Source: Angiostrongylus vasorum (taxonomy: Eukaryota > Nematoda > Chromadorea > Rhabditida > Metastrongylidae). Taken from it: a DNA stretch of 64,000 nt. Positions 35,301 to 50,300 of the stretch are shown here, one piece after another. The position numbers and the translations under genes are program-made. Under the pieces are notes generated by a model. The model was not told the DNA's origin, did not search any database, and saw only the letters and a list, made by a program, of their open reading frames with translations. The stretch lies in the NCBI GenBank assembly GCA_018806985.1, contig JADANN010000345.1, positions 744,001-808,000 of the forward strand, in the 5' to 3' direction. Position 1 is the first letter of the stretch. Every line of letters begins with the position of its first letter.

Positions 35301-38300
35301 TAGCAACCTGGTGGCTGGTTCGAGCCTAGCCTGCTATCAGGATCTGTAAATTAATACCAGAACTCTCTGGGAGCATGCTAATACTTAGCTTTATAGGCCA
35401 AATATGTTCTATATCAGCTCTGCAATGCCAGAAATGGAGTCGAAGAATGAAGGGCGCTGAGCGATCGATCAACATGGAACACTTTGTTCTTACACTTCAC
35501 AGTTTATCCTCCATCTTTCCCCGAACTTTATCCTTCACCGTTTACAGTATTAACTATTTGGATTCAGAGTGTTACATTTTCCTACTGTGGTTGGGAGAAT
35601 AATTGCAGGACATTCAATCAGGATTCAATCACAAATGTTGCCACCATTATTTGAGAATTTTAATTGTAACATGGCAAACCTTCTCGAACAATAAGCGGTG
35701 GTGACTAAGAACAGAAAGATTTGAGAAAATTCTAGCACGGTTATCTGAGGGAAACCACAATCTACCATCATTCAATATCAGCGAGCAAAAGACGATGGGT
35801 GCTTAAGCGATACCCGAACTCACAAACAAAGCCAACCGATTACCGCGTGGATGGTGGTTGTGAAGCAACGAATCGAATAGAAACACTGCTGGGCTTTAAT
35901 GATAGACGAAGGTTTTTCAAGCCCTGAAATACTTTACATACTCATGTTTTTACATGGCTCGTCGTTTAGGCCGTAGCAGTACACGACAGTGGTTGCGTTC
36001 GCTTCTCGGCTTGAGTGAAAAATGATGTTCTATTGTCTTGTCTCCTTATTAACAAGGCTGAATGCGAGCGGGTAATTGTTTTCTTTAAAATTCCAAGATA
36101 TTCATGCTGGGACACTCTCACGTCTTTGTCGCACCTGTAGTCGACACGTGTGAACCGAACGTATGAATCCAGAATTTTAGTGATTCCTACGATTCGTCAA
36201 CCAACCAATAAAGATCAATGCAGCTTTTTACTGCGACAGTAAGTTGGAAGAGATTACCATGACCGACCTTCTATTAACCTAGGCATCGATTCTTTTTCTG
36301 ATTCCTCATTCATCTAAGAAAGAATCTATATGGCTGGCCTCTATCAAATAACTAGAAATGAATAACAAAACGGCTCTGAATAAGGCGCAACCGCAAAAAC
36401 ATCAGCCATTGTAAATAAATAGTGCAATAACAACCTCGTGTCTGCTCACGTAGAAGACAGTGATTTAGCAAAGTTGTTTTGGAATTGAGCAGAGCTTCAA
36501 GAAATCCATAAAACAGAGAGCTGTTCAAAGACAATAAATAAATACATGAGTAGACGAAACAATAGGAAACAATATGAAGGTCCATTGCAAAAAACACGTT
36601 GTTCTCGAGTTTGGATCCCACGTCCCATGCTCATTAAGCCATCGATAACTACGAGGTCCGCAAATTGGTAGCAGACCCGTCTCTAGGAGGATAACAGCAC
36701 TGACTCGATACATTGGTAGGCCACCACGAGTCATTGTATAGAGCGAGATATGCATTCAATCATCTCCGACTATGGTTAATAAAGAAGAATGCATAACGCA
36801 TCTCTCAGGGATAAATTAACGCAAAAAGTTCCAACTTTTTTTCTATTTTTTAAGATGTGAACGCTAACAAAGTCGATGACGGTCTTCGTAGTTTGCCACA
36901 TTGATAGTTATCGTAGGGGAAAAGTTTTAAGCGCCAAATTCACTGCGGTGATTTTACGTTGGCATATTCTCATTAACCAAACAAGAAACGCTGCAAAGAA
37001 TTCATACGTTCCACGAATGTGGAGTTCTATCCGAATAGAATTTGAAGACCTGTTTTTTATTAGCTTGGATATCAAATAACCACTTTCGTTCCAAAGCGTC
37101 TTAATGTTCATGATTAAGTACTGTCATCTATCTTTTTTATTTTTTCTTAAACGAAGAAAACACCCTCTTCTATGCATGCATTTCCTTCCACTACTAGACT
37201 CTCGACTTTTTGACTTATGACTGTTTTGCCTATGTGCAAAAATAAAAACGATAAAGCTCTCGGCGTTGATCAATCCCTGAGGGATGCGCCATGCATTCGA
37301 CTTCATTAAGCATCGCTTGGAGGTGATTGAATGCATATCTGGCGCTTTACAATGACTCGCGGTGGCCTGCCGCTGTATCGAGCCAATGCTGCTATCCACC
37401 CAGACAAGTCTGGTACCAATTTGCCGATCCCGGAAGGATGGAAGGCTTGGTGAGCCATGGGCGCGGGGGATCGATTCGTGTGTGTTGCAGGGAGCCTCCT
37501 ACCACTGCGCCACGCGCGCCGTTGGCCTAAGTATATACATTGGTAGTCTATAAAAATATACGCTAGCACGAAAATCATCATAAATTTAGTTACTGTACTT
37601 CATTGGTCGGCTTTTTGGAATGGCGTTCTTACAGATGAGATGAGGAATACGATTGACTCGTTCAACAGTTCGCTTCGGCGATCCACTACTTGAAACAAAA
37701 TACCGATGGAACATAGGATAAAGAAAAAAATATGAACCAATAGATCCATGCTGTTATAATTGAATCTAGAACTATTCGCCAAGACAACCTGATATCTGCG
37801 GTCGATAAGCACTTCAATGATCGTTTACAATATTAGAAAAACACTAGACTAAAGACAGCCATGTCAACAAGGAGGACGTCGAATGGCGTTCCAGTTGGAA
37901 TCACGCCTATGTTGCAAGATGAACAACTTATTCCCAGTACTGATCAGGGCGAAACGGGCACAAGCGGTCAAAACAGCTTCGAAGATGAAGCGAAGAAAAC
38001 AAAGAACATCCAAGCCCGTGCTCATTTGTTCTACTCTACGAGTTCTCTGGCCGAGTACATGTTGGAAATCTCAACGTTAAACAGACTGTTAAAAAGATCT
38101 CTTTTGAAACTGACTTCAGTGTAGCCACGCAGTGAAAGCAATCAATGTATTGCTTTATTTACGATCTTACAAGAGTTGCCACCAAAAGCACTAATGTGAC
38201 AGCATTTTCGTCCCCTTCGCATTCTTCAGATGTGCAGTGATGCGAACCGGATGTCTTTGGCAGTTATTCCTTGCGATATGAGTCTTTCTAAACGATTCAA

Positions 38301-41300
38301 GATTTGTTTGGTGGTTTCCAGTCCAGTGGACTCAAATCAAGAGAATAGGAAAATCCACATCGAGGGACAGCTGCCGCGGGAGAACGATTCGAATGATTTC
38401 GGGTCTAAAGAAAGCGAAATCACCGGAACGTTTGTCACAATAAAGCGTTTTTTGGTGAAAACCCCATCTAAGCTCATAAACGAAAAAATTTTTATGACAA
38501 AGTTCACTCGGGGATATGGATTACTCCATCGAAACGTAATGATGGGATTATCCCGTATCTCTTTAATGAAAAGAGAATCCAATGCTCTGATGACTGCCGA
38601 CGATCAAAGATCGGAGATTTTGCAACTACGCTAAAATATCGAAAATAGGGCAAACCGAAAACGAAATGTGTCTTAATGACAGATTTCTCAACTGAAAGCC
38701 GTTTGTGACTTGGTTTTGCACGATTTTAAAAGCGAACAAGGAAGATCACCTATGAGCTGATAATATATCTTGACGAAGGCCTTGAACAAAAGCTCTGACG
38801 TCGATCGTGTGCAAGTATTCCCTTCTAGGAAACTCTTGACGACACAAGAGCGAACGGAGACTGCTAGTGTCGCCTCGCATCACTTGAGTACCATTAGAGG
38901 AGAACTAATACACATAGAATTTTTTGTCCACATTTATTGGTATCTAACAGACCAGGTAATTTTGCTCGGCATATGTCCAAATGTCCGTTTGTGCCCGGCC
39001 GATCATACGATAGGTGAGGAGGAAGTTAAACAAATGAACAGAACACTTGTCAGGACCAGGAATGTCGCAAATACTTAAAGAAGAACAGGCCTTACTGTGC
39101 ACCTTGCTATTCGTTGGACCCAAAGCCTTTCTTAATTTGGGATTTGGACATTAGTAAACTTTAAATCGTAGAAATAGAAGTACAGGTTCTGGGTATGACA
39201 AATACTCCAGTGTGGTTTACATAGTGAGATTATGGAAAGTTAAGAAAAAAAACACGGTCAGTGTATTTGAGCAGTAAAGAGAACGATAACACGAATATGG
39301 CAGAGTAGTTCACATACCTGTAGACGCACAGCGGCCGGTACCGGTCCATCCATGCCCATAGTGTTGGCGGCGAGTTGACGTTGTGCCGACTCCTCCTCCC
39401 ATCGTGACGCCCCCGCCAATACGCCGGTACGTTTCACGCTCTGGATAAAAACAAACATCAGGTACAGTGGAGATTGTTGGAGAAGAATAAGTGAGGACCG
39501 AGTATTGACAGTCGCGCTAGGACAACATGCATTTTATGCAACTCATTGTCCATCGTGCATCGCGTCTACGAAACGCATGCGCCAATTAGTGGATGGAAGC
39601 TACAAAGCTTGTACCCCGGAGCCAGTAATGGTCACTGGTTAGGCTGTTGTAAACCTAGATAGCGTGAATCGAGTTTTCAAGGTTAGAAAAAGAAGAAAAA
39701 GACTTACCAACGTCACAGGGGGACGTTTGGAAAAAATCAGGTATTCTGTGCTCTTTCTTCAAAACAAGTTTTCCTTGTTGGCTTCCTGCGGTAGGTACGA
39801 TTTGTGCTAGGCTATGAGGCTGTTCGCGCTATTGCGTAAGTTAATTACGACTACCTGGATATCAGACCCTCAAAGGCCGGTATAACAGTCACCGTCAGAT
39901 TAATCAGATTGAAAACGAAATTGTTTCCATGACAATTCTCGAATAATAACGATGGCGAATAATTCTAATCGAAATAATTCTGGCGTAATGAAATGGTTTG
40001 GTCCGTGGTCGTCGTACTATGAAGCTAATTTGAGTCGAATCGAATGCAAAAACTCCAGTGACAACGCATTATCCGACCACTGTAGCCTTTTTAACCAATG
40101 TTATCATTGTGTATAGTCGTAACGTTACAATACACTTTTTTTTGACTTCGTCGATAGCCTAATCGCGGAAATCGCTACACCATGGAACCATCGTATTCGT
40201 AAGTTAGCAAAAAATCCTGTGATTCACAAGGACCGGCGACGGAGTGTGGTGAAGACTTAGGAGGGTTCAACGTTCCTAAGATTACATAAGTTACTTTCGT
40301 CTGTGATTGCTGAGAGCCAGTTAGAACCAGATCAAAAATGCTTTCTAAACTCTCGAACTGAGACCTCCAAGAAACATAAATAAGGATAACAAAGACAATA
40401 CGAAAAGCAGCTATGCAAACAAGAATTCTATAAGAGCCGGAAGGATGTGAGAAACTTCATCAATCACTTGCTGAGGAGTCACACGACACCAGGTGGCAGT
40501 GTCTAGAAGGCAAACACCTGAGTTTTATTCCTGTTCTTTCGTCCGTTCTTGATTCTTGAAATCACAAAGGGATGAGGTTTCACTCCTTACATAATTAATA
40601 GATACTATAGTTAATTACAAGAAGCAGTGGATGATTGCATTTCCTTAATGAACCAGGAAACCGTATCTATAACGCAGGTAAAGCTTATTAAGCTTTGATC
40701 CCATAGGAAATCTAATGAGCAAAAGGTATTTGAATTAATGTATTAATCTTTTATGACATATAATCTCACGATTTGTTCAATGTGAGAGATCTGAAGCCAC
40801 TTAATGAGGAAGCTATATGGTAGACGCTTCCATGTGACCAATAAACATAGCGACCATTTAATGGAACACTTTCGCTAGGAAGCAAATGACTCCATTTGAA
40901 GGGCACCCTCTCTCTTGCTGTGAACGCTATGTATACATACGCGTTACACAAGTGGTTCGTTCAAGTGTATAAATTTTTTTTGGCCATAAATTTAGCCAAA
41001 TCCTGAAGCTATGTAACAGGGGAAGTAGTTGGAGAAGGTCTAGGATCGCCTGCCACCGCACCATCTCTACCACGGAAGAGCCCATGACCGCAAATCGGTC
41101 TATTACACCACACGCATTCGAGAATGTATGTCAAGCTTCCCAAAGCTATCCCTATGGCTAAAACCTGGAAGCAGAACTAAAGACATTGTAGATGACTACG
41201 ATAGAACAGAATATTTTACATGGGCACAAGATTTAAAAAGAAAGAATAAGGTTAGACCACATAGATGGGAATGGACACACGAATACTGGTCTTAGAAGAA

Positions 41301-44300
41301 GCATCCTCTCAATCTTTTATTCTGATTCCTAGAAGATGTGCGATAGCTTGAGATCATTTAAAACGATGAAGGATGAACAAGGTTCTTCGTCATCTCACTA
41401 TAGGAGACCACATCTCTACGGGAGATCATTCGAGACATATGCTGGCAACGGTGATCATTGTCTTAAAGAAGGCATTCAGGACAGGTTACTTTTAAGTTGC
41501 AAAAAATGTTAAAAACTACTCGAAGATGGTGATGAAATATTTGCATAACTCCGGACCGCAAGTGCCTGCGGTGTGGAACAAACGTGTTGCCCTTTTTCAG
41601 AGGGCTAACGCGCTCGTCACCACATCATGCGCGTCCTTCGTTTCGCATGTCTCTCAGCTAGTTTTTCTGTTTATATTTATTTTTATTTTTTAATGCTCCA
41701 AGACTTTCGAAACCGACTTTGGTTTAGACTCGGCATCAATGTTCAACAGTTTTCTATATTCGCAGGCCTACACGAGGCTTTTTATAAAAAACTTTATTCG
41801 GCAAATGCTCGAGCGCAGTCGCCTTGTTCAAAGCCGGAATGATTGGAGCAGATAGTCCTCGGTAGTACCAACGAGTCCTGTATGAAAAGGTTCCTCAGAA
41901 TGAAAATATGTCATTCTATCGGTGTTCCACTCCCTCGGGTTTGATTCGATGATTGAAGACGAAGACGATAAAACGTCAGTCGAACAAAATTTAATACCAA
42001 GCTTGTGAAAGCTTATAAGCACAGAGCAGTACAGTACTCCGAAGATTTCGTAACGCACGACAGATTACAAACAACAGATTTCCTTATTCTGTCCAACAAT
42101 AGTTTCAGGTAGAAAAAAAAGAACAAGTCCTACACACTATTACACAATGCTGTTTTTATTGTTGTCACAAGAGAATGGGTTTGATTAAAGATATCTAGCT
42201 GAAACTGAATCACAAGAGAATACGCAACAAAGTCGAACGTATCAGTTATATTCTATTACTCGACTCCAGCTATAAAATGATTGCAATTGAGAAACTCTTT
42301 CAGCTGCTGTCATTAACTCACTCCATAATTATCCAATGCTCAAGAATGTGATGCAGAGAACTGGAATCGCATAAAATGGGAGGGAATATCCATAACTGGC
42401 AGCTAAACCACTTACGCCAAATTGATTCTATTGCCTCAGTTGAACTAAACATTAACATAACTTTTTCTCTAACAAAAACTCCATTGTTCATCAGAAGTAA
42501 GAGGAAACGGGCGACCAGGGCAGCTTACAGGTGTCGAAGGATGTGTCTAATGAAGAAGAAAATAAATACCTTCCTCGGCTCATACATCGTAGACTGTACG
42601 ATTCTTTCTGTTCGAAAACTCACCTCTGAAACCTGGAATCTGTGAAATTAGGGAACGAAGTGCTAACAGTTCTATCGAAGATGATTCTAGAAGTATATCG
42701 TATTACGCTAGTGAGAGAAGGAATCCGAAGTTCCGACTTACATTGGCGATCAAAGATCGGAATCATAGATGACAGTTAAGGAAGGCCTATTGAGGAAGGT
42801 GTCACACGAGACAACTTAGGTAGGGCCGAAAATATGGTGCACCTTAATAACATCCACAATCCTTGATGACAAAATTCCATAGAATATCAAGACCACAGCA
42901 AGAAGACCACCGATTCAATGGTTAAACTTCTTCAGGAAAGACCTTACAATAAAGATATGATGCTCCTTGTTTTTCTTTATTCCCTAACAAGTAGAACTCA
43001 TTAATCATGTCCCGCGTGTTAAACGGACCACTGAAGACCTTGCTGGTGAAACCTGGAGCAGTAACTATCCGACGACCTAGGTAGTGACGAGCCGTCCATA
43101 TGTTTTCGATTAGTAAGTACGTCATCGATCTGAACTTGTGTCTTTCTCGACTTCATTCGATCCTTGCTTAAAACAATTCCTGAGAAACATCGTCTCTCAC
43201 CTCTCAAAATGTGCACAATAAAAATTGACACTCAAACGGTCACCATTATACGATTTTCACTATTTCATTATGGTGCTGACTTGTTCCCACGTTTCACCAC
43301 TAGTTTCAGACGGTTGGAAAAAATGTTAGGTCGATTTAATATCATTCTATTGAACGCATAAGTTTATCAAGGCTTTCTAATGCACGTGAGTTCGTTAAAT
43401 TTCTTATTGTTGCTTGTTACCAATCAATAACTACGCGTGTGATGCTTTGAGCGTATTTTCTTGAAATGTCTTATCTTACTATCTTAAATGATCTCAACTC
43501 CTAAGTATCTTGTCATCCTAGCAAGGTTATTAAGATTAGAGATCATGACAGGAGAAAAGATTATCTTAAACATCAGTATTCTTAAATTTTCCAATATACT
43601 AAAGCAGTAACGGAATTCCACCTAAGTCCTCCCTGACTACAAAAGGATAAAAAAAAGGATAAAGCCCTCAGGGCTGATCAATCCCCTGAGGGATGCGCCA
43701 TGCATTCGACTTCATTGAGCATCGTTTGGAGGTGATTGAATGCATTCCTGGCCTTTACAATGACTCGCGGTGGCCTACCGATGTATCGAGTCAGTGCTGC
43801 TATCCTCTCAGACAAGTCTGGTACCAATTTGCCTAACCCGGATGGATGGAAGTTTTGGTGGGCCATGGGAGCGGGGATTGATTCCACGTGTGTGTTGCAC
43901 GGCGCCTCCGACCACTGCGGCACACGCGCCACCCACCTCACCACTGAGCTCGATTATTAAATTAGCGTAATGAATATTAAAAACTTTTACTTCAATATAA
44001 AGCTACTCATCATATGGGCTTGTTAGTGATTTTTCAGACTTTAAATACGAGAAAACGAGTTCGTTGTGAAAGGCACTCTATAAATATAAATACATAAATA
44101 CAAATAAATAAATAAATAAATAAATAAGTAATATGTAACAATGCGCAATAAATATTTTATAATAAAATATATGGGTAGTATAAAAAACAACACAAACATA
44201 ATACATCATGTATTTACTAGTTTTGAATTACATATTTGTTGTAATAATGTTTACGGTAATAATTTGGCATTCATAATAATTTTTTAAATATATATTTTCT

Positions 44301-47300
44301 ATTTATAATAATATATTTTTTCATATTCTTTGCTTTATTTGACCCGTCCTCACGTCTAATGTGTGGATCAAAGCACTTCTCACATTCGATTCTTTTCCTC
44401 ACATCCATGATTCACAAAGGTCTCCCAACTTTTACGTGTGGCTTTGGTTGCTGCTTGAGGATTTTCATTTCATCTTGAATGTTGTAAAATGCTGATCGAG
44501 CAATTCTCCCGCGAGTCCTGGGATAGCCGGGCTGGAGCGTCCCCAACTGGATTGCAGAGAGTGGTTTTCTTCCCAGACAAGTCCGGTACCAATTTCTCGA
44601 CCTCGGAGGGATGAGTGGATTGGTTGGCCCGGAGCGGAATCAAAATAGCACCATGCTAGTGATGATGGACATCACTAACACTGTGCTGTCTATCCCTTAT
44701 AATAATATAATGAACATGTAATACGTACAAATATATGGAAGGGGGATGCGGCTACAAAAAAAAATATGTCGTAAGATAATCTGGGGAAATTAGTGTCGAG
44801 GTTAATCGAAAGTCGGTCTATCGAATTATTTTTGAAATATTTAACACACAAAACACTGCGTCGTCACGTTGAGCTCAATAATAAGGACGTTATGTGTACA
44901 CACTCTTTTTCCTAGTAGTGATGTTTTATTTCCTTCCTTCTCACTTAGCAGTGACATTCATGAGGAGCATGTGGAGAAGAGCAGTGGTTAGACATGCCGT
45001 TTAATAAAACATGCAAAATCGCTGGTTCGATCCCGCACCGGCCAAAAAGCTAGAAATTCAGCATTCCGCATTTATAAGAAGTATATTGCCCATTGGTGTC
45101 CTCATACAATTGCTCTTTAAGACGCAAAAAAAAGGAATTATTGGAGTCCGGAAACGCTTTCCGAAGTCATTATGCATACGCAATCACTGACAACACCAGT
45201 AAGCCCGTCGAAATTCCGAAAACATCGAAGTCGAAGCAATTAGATACAAGGTCAATGGGACACAGCTTCACCATAACCGTACGATTTTCGAAATATCAGG
45301 AAAAAATGAAAATGAAAAAAAATGAGAAAAAGTTAGACAGAAAAAAACCAGTAAAGATTTTTTAAAAAATGTTACCGTACCTCTTTCGTTTCGACGACAG
45401 GTTCGTTCTTTTCGACGAAACGCTCACGAACGTTGTCTTGTCGAATGCCAGGCTTTTCGGCATGAACGCCTTTCATTGGCCGAGTTGTTTCCTTGGCTAA
45501 CGCTTCTTCTTGCATCTGCAGTTATCAAAATATCAAAAGATCCCCTTTTCTAAGACTTATCTAACAAGGTTTTCAAAGACGAATAAATAAACAAACGAAT
45601 AAAGCGCTTCGAACTATTTGTATATTCTAGCCAAAAAAACCATCGTTTCATTGAAGTGCTAACGGATTGACTTCTCTTTATCTCATAGAAAACACTCTTT
45701 ATCTTTTACTACCATATGTTTCTTTCTGTTCCCATCTAATGCATAGGAGCAAAATGAGCAGTTTTATTTCCTTCAGACTTTTGTAATAGTAGTGATATGA
45801 AGAACGAGAAGCGCAGTGATCACACACGCCGCGTAGCGCGCCCATAGTCTCTGGTTCAGGTTCGCATCGATTCAACGAGTTCGTATATACACGATGTAGG
45901 CAAATTGGGACTAGAATTTTTTGGGATCGGCTCACTCTCTACGATCCACATAGGGCGGCGACTGGCCGTGGGTAGGATCTACGAAGGTCATTGTTAAAGC
46001 TGTCCCAGGATCACAGAGAGAATCAACTCTACCAGCGCTCGATGTCATAATGTAGCAACCAGAACCTCATGTGAATCCAATGACTTTTGTGGATGACGGA
46101 TTCGAGACAGAGAACCAAATGAAGGAACTTCTGGGATCGGACAAAGTTTGGTCCTGGATGGTATGAATAAGTGAATAGATAGCAAAAGAACAGGCGATGT
46201 TAACGATTTTGGCTCATTCCCACGTTAACGGTCACTATTGTGCTTAAATCTGTATAAAATTCTAGAATCAATGAGATCCTTCTGCTTGGTTCGCAAGTAA
46301 TGGCGCAAAAAACCAGTGTGCTTTTCTTTCCAGATGTTTTAAACGACTACGCTATGGCGTCGGAAATAAATGTGATTGTACTGCGAAAAGAAAACGTCTA
46401 AAAAACGTAATTCCTCAGGTTTACATTTCACATACCTTAGCAGTGTTTCGCAACGTCGGCGTGTTTGTCGAAATCGGCTCCAGTGGTCGTGGTTGTGCTT
46501 GTTTCGGCTCAGGCATCGGATTCACCACCTTTCCAGGCGTGCGATATGCAGGCTTTTTGGTTCTGAATTATATCTAAATCAGTTTACATGATGAAGAGTT
46601 TTGTGATTCGTGCAAAATTAGACAACGGTTGTAAACAATATATCGCTTTAATCACGTTGATCTTCATTAATGAGCTGCTACTTCGTCCAATCAATCCTGT
46701 CAAAAAAATTTGCAACTATACCAGTCATATGTAACTGGTGCGTTTCGGGGGCAAAGTGTCCAGCGTGAGTCAGGTATGACTCGTAGTGTCAGTGATCGAA
46801 AATTCGGAGTTATCGCCAATGTTTCTGTTAGGATCACCATGAGATAATAATCGAATTCGATAATAAACAGAAGCAAGTAAACTAAACCTTAAAATGTTGC
46901 GAATTTTAAGCTGGAAGCTGGAAGTTATCCAAAATTTACCGTTTTGGTCGATGGTCACCGCATCTGGTTTAGGTTTTATTCCAGTCGGTGGTCCAACGGG
47001 AGCAGCCTTTGCTGGCACCTGTTGTGCCGGCTTTGTTGGAACCTGAGGCACTGTCTTTCCCGGCACGTTAGATGCAGCTTGATTGGGAGTGCTAATCGCG
47101 GGTTTTGAGGAAACAGCAGCAGTAGAGGGTACTCCAGCGGGTCTATTTGGCACTTGTGCAGCTGGTGTTTGCTGTTGTCGTTGTTGTTGTTGTTGTTGTT
47201 GTTGTTGCTGTTGCTGTGGCAGTTGTTGCTGAGCAGTTGGTCTTCTTTGTTGCTGTTGTTGTTGAAGCTTGGCCTTTTGTTCTGCCTCCAGTTTTGCCTT

Positions 47301-50300
47301 TTGCGCCTTTTCTAAAGCTTCTTGTTGCGATTTCTTAGCCGCTGCTTCAGCTTGCGCTTTAGCTTTGGCTTGAGCTTCCATCTGAGCACGAGCTTGCGCT
47401 TCTTCCAGGGCTTTTGCTTGAGGGGCTTTCGCCTGGGCTTCAGCTTGGGCTTTTGCTTGCGCTGCTTTAGCTTGAGCTTCAGCCAGTGCTTTTGCTTGTT
47501 GTTCTGCTTTCAGTTTAGCATTTTGTTCGGCTTGTTGCCTTGCTTGTTCGGCTTTCGCTTTCGCTTCAGCTTCAGCCTTAGCTTTAGCTTCTCGGGCTTT
47601 CTGAAGCGCTTCTTCTTGTGCTTTTTTCACTTGTTCTTGCATAGCTTTCAGGGCTGCTTCTTGTTGTGCTTTTGCTTGAGCATGTCGTTCTTCAGCCATC
47701 TTTCGCTCTGCCTCAGCTTGTGCTCGTGCCTGAAACCATCTATGATTTCTTCTACAGTTATCAGTCATCGGTTTAAAACAATATTATTATACAAAATAAA
47801 GTATTATGGAGTAGTATTTCACAGTGTTATAGAGTAGTATTATATAGTAAAGCACTTCGTATATAATCTCTAGACGCACTTGCACTACACGAGCAAATAT
47901 ATGTAGAAATATTCCTCACTTCCGCTTTTCACTTTTGTTATAAAAGGTAAAAGGATAAAGCTCTTAGCGTTGATCAATTCCTGCGATATGCGCCATGCAT
48001 TCGACTTCATTCAGCATCGTTTAAAGGTGACTAAATGCATACCTGGCCTTTACAATGACTCGCGGTGGCCTACCGATGTATCGGTCCAGTGCTGCTATCC
48101 TCCCAAACAAGTCTGGTACCAATTTGCCGAGATTCCGGAAGGATGGATGGCTTGTTGGGCCATCGGCGCGAGGGATGATTCCAAGTGTGATTTGCAGGGC
48201 GCCTCCGACCGCTGCGCCACACGTGCCGTTTTAATAATAAGTTGTTCCAATAGAACGTACTTAAAGGTTCTCTGACGCTTAGAAGAATGTTGAAAAGAGT
48301 CCAGAAAAACCTCTACTAATGGTCTTACAGTATGCATTATCTGCCATTACTTTTCGTAAAATATCCAGATTTTACGAAAAAAAATGTAAAATAGTAAAAA
48401 TAAAAATAATTGAATAAAATAAAAATATAAAAAGATAATGACTGATTAATAAGCAACCCGCTACAGTGTCGTCGTTTCCATAAGGATATATTTTTTACGA
48501 ATTAAAAAAGGTTGAAGTATGAAGTGAAAGATGGTTCAAAAGAAACAGAAGAAAGTTTATCCATTAGTGAAAAAAAACGAAGTAATGGGAAAAAGTATTA
48601 CAACATTATTAAACGGACAAACTGATGAAGAGAAATTCCGCCAATACACTCCACTTTCTCATGATCTGAAGGGATAAATGAAAGGTTTTAATTGTAACGA
48701 CCCTTCGCGAAACAAACTCAGTAAACTTTTAGAGCCGTATATACAATGTCCTACTTAACAGATTTTAGCATCATATGAATTGTATCGTGACACGAGTAGC
48801 ACAATGGTTACAGGCGGACTTTTATAGACACGAGGTCGTGTTGTAGGTTCGATTCCACCCACGCTAACCAAACCGTCCAAGGGATTTGCAAATTGGGTAC
48901 CAGAGTTGAAAAACGCTGAGTTAGCAAATCTGTAGCCCTTTAACGTTGTTGCATGGAGCAACTCTCTATTCGAACAACTCTGCGCTGCTATGAATTGAGT
49001 TGAATGCATGGTTATTCTCTTAAGGAAAGGCTAACATCGACTGTTATCCTTCACCATTTTATGAAATCATGGATTTTTTTTTCTAAATAGTAGAATTGTT
49101 TTGCAGGACATTAACAATTAGTATACAGTAAAAATTCGAACCTTTTTCCTCTGGCCTAAATCATTAGAAAACTATCAAAACGGTATAGTGCCTCTATGAA
49201 GGTCATGCTCTTTTGTAACCTTTCATTACGCAAAATTTTTGTGATGTGATGATGAAACGTACTGCTTCAGCTTTCTTCCGCATTTCCTCTTCCATTTGTC
49301 GAGCATATTCTTCTCCCTTAAAAAACAAATCAAGTGTATTGTAAAACACCTCTGAAAAAAATGAATGAGACAGACAGAGAGAGGTAAAAGCAGAGAGAAG
49401 GATAGAGAGAAACGGAAAGAAGGAGATACGAGAAAGAGAGAAGAAGGAAGAATGAAGGAGAGAGAACAAAAGATGTAGCCGACTTTTTCTTAACACATTT
49501 GAGACGATTTCTACAACAGCCGACAATTTCCTGGTAAGGGGAGCACTTGAAGAGTTGAGGCTTTCACAAAATCTTGGAAAGGACTGCCCTTCGCTACCGC
49601 TGTGTGTACACAACATTGTTCGAAAAATATTTGGTTTTTTTAAATCAGAATGTTCTGAACAGTTAATAGAGAAGTGGAATTTTTATACCTTCTAGCGCAA
49701 GCACAACAAGGTCAAGCATTAACAATGAACTGTGGAACCACACTGCGTTTTGTTGGAGATGAAATTTTTGCCCGTTCATTTTGACTTGGTTTTCGAAATA
49801 TGAGTCTCGGAAATAAAAAAAGCAAAAAAAACGTCCAAGGACCATCGACTGTGGACCATCGACTAGGATCACCGGCTCCCAAGAAGACGAAGAATTCGAA
49901 TCGTTAGCCGAATAAACATTTTTACCAACCTCGTGCTAGCTTAAGAATCTAAGAAGGTATTAATACTGAGGTCAGATGACCGTCGGTTTGAAGAACAGAA
50001 AAAAAATTGCATTTCACAAACCGACTTTTCTTTAACCTCGGTATAACTAGTAAGCATCTATTCTTCCATTGATAAGCTAACGCGAAGCTGATAAAGAGCT
50101 TTATTCGGCAAACGTTTCGACGTCTTCGTCTTCTTCAAAGCCGATGATTCGAGTCGATTTCCACAGTGTTAAAAAAGAAATTATGTTTTGTGGGCCCCAT
50201 AGATTGAGAACTTGTGGCAGAGTAATAAAGGTTACATCGCAATGCCAATAATGTCTAAATTCTATCGTTTTTGATTAAATAAACGAAATAAAGTTCATTA

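Larger units (their letters stand above)
49855..50165. mobile_element. Foldback with two family-2 hammerhead-like ends
   Basis: Forward unit 49855-49950 (AGAAGACGAAGAATTCGAATC..., then ACCAACCTCGTGCTAGCTTA) and reverse unit 50040-50165 (TGATAAGCTAACGCGAAGC... GTTTCGACGTCTTCGTCTTC). The middle carries the PLE-like CCGACTTTTCTTTAACCTCGG (in part). ORF-less. Confidence 0.7.

Noticed and set aside
37861..38634. Two-exon nested host gene on the plus strand
   Set aside because: The first part contains an RTE segment (KKTKNIQARAHLF), so a retrotransposon remnant is the simpler reading. The second ORF is left unassigned.
43678..43970. Repeated 60-110 residue ORFs with shared wording in many places
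   Set aside because: They are chance open frames on SINE-1 copies, in both orientations, not a protein family.
44968..45052. Possible tRNA gene (also 48788-48870, 28530-28590)
   Set aside because: A and B boxes are present but the acceptor and anticodon stems do not pair and CCA-adjacent ends are absent. They fit SINE heads.
47147..47338. Plus-strand poly-valine ORF
   Set aside because: It is the antisense of the poly-Gln tract of the coiled-coil exon, whose minus-strand frame is far longer and splice-supported.
49320..49616. Ser/Phe/Leu-rich minus-strand ORF upstream of the 49263 exon
   Set aside because: It reads through the intron from a GA-rich plus strand (purine-tract shadow). Only the last 18 codons after the acceptor are exon.
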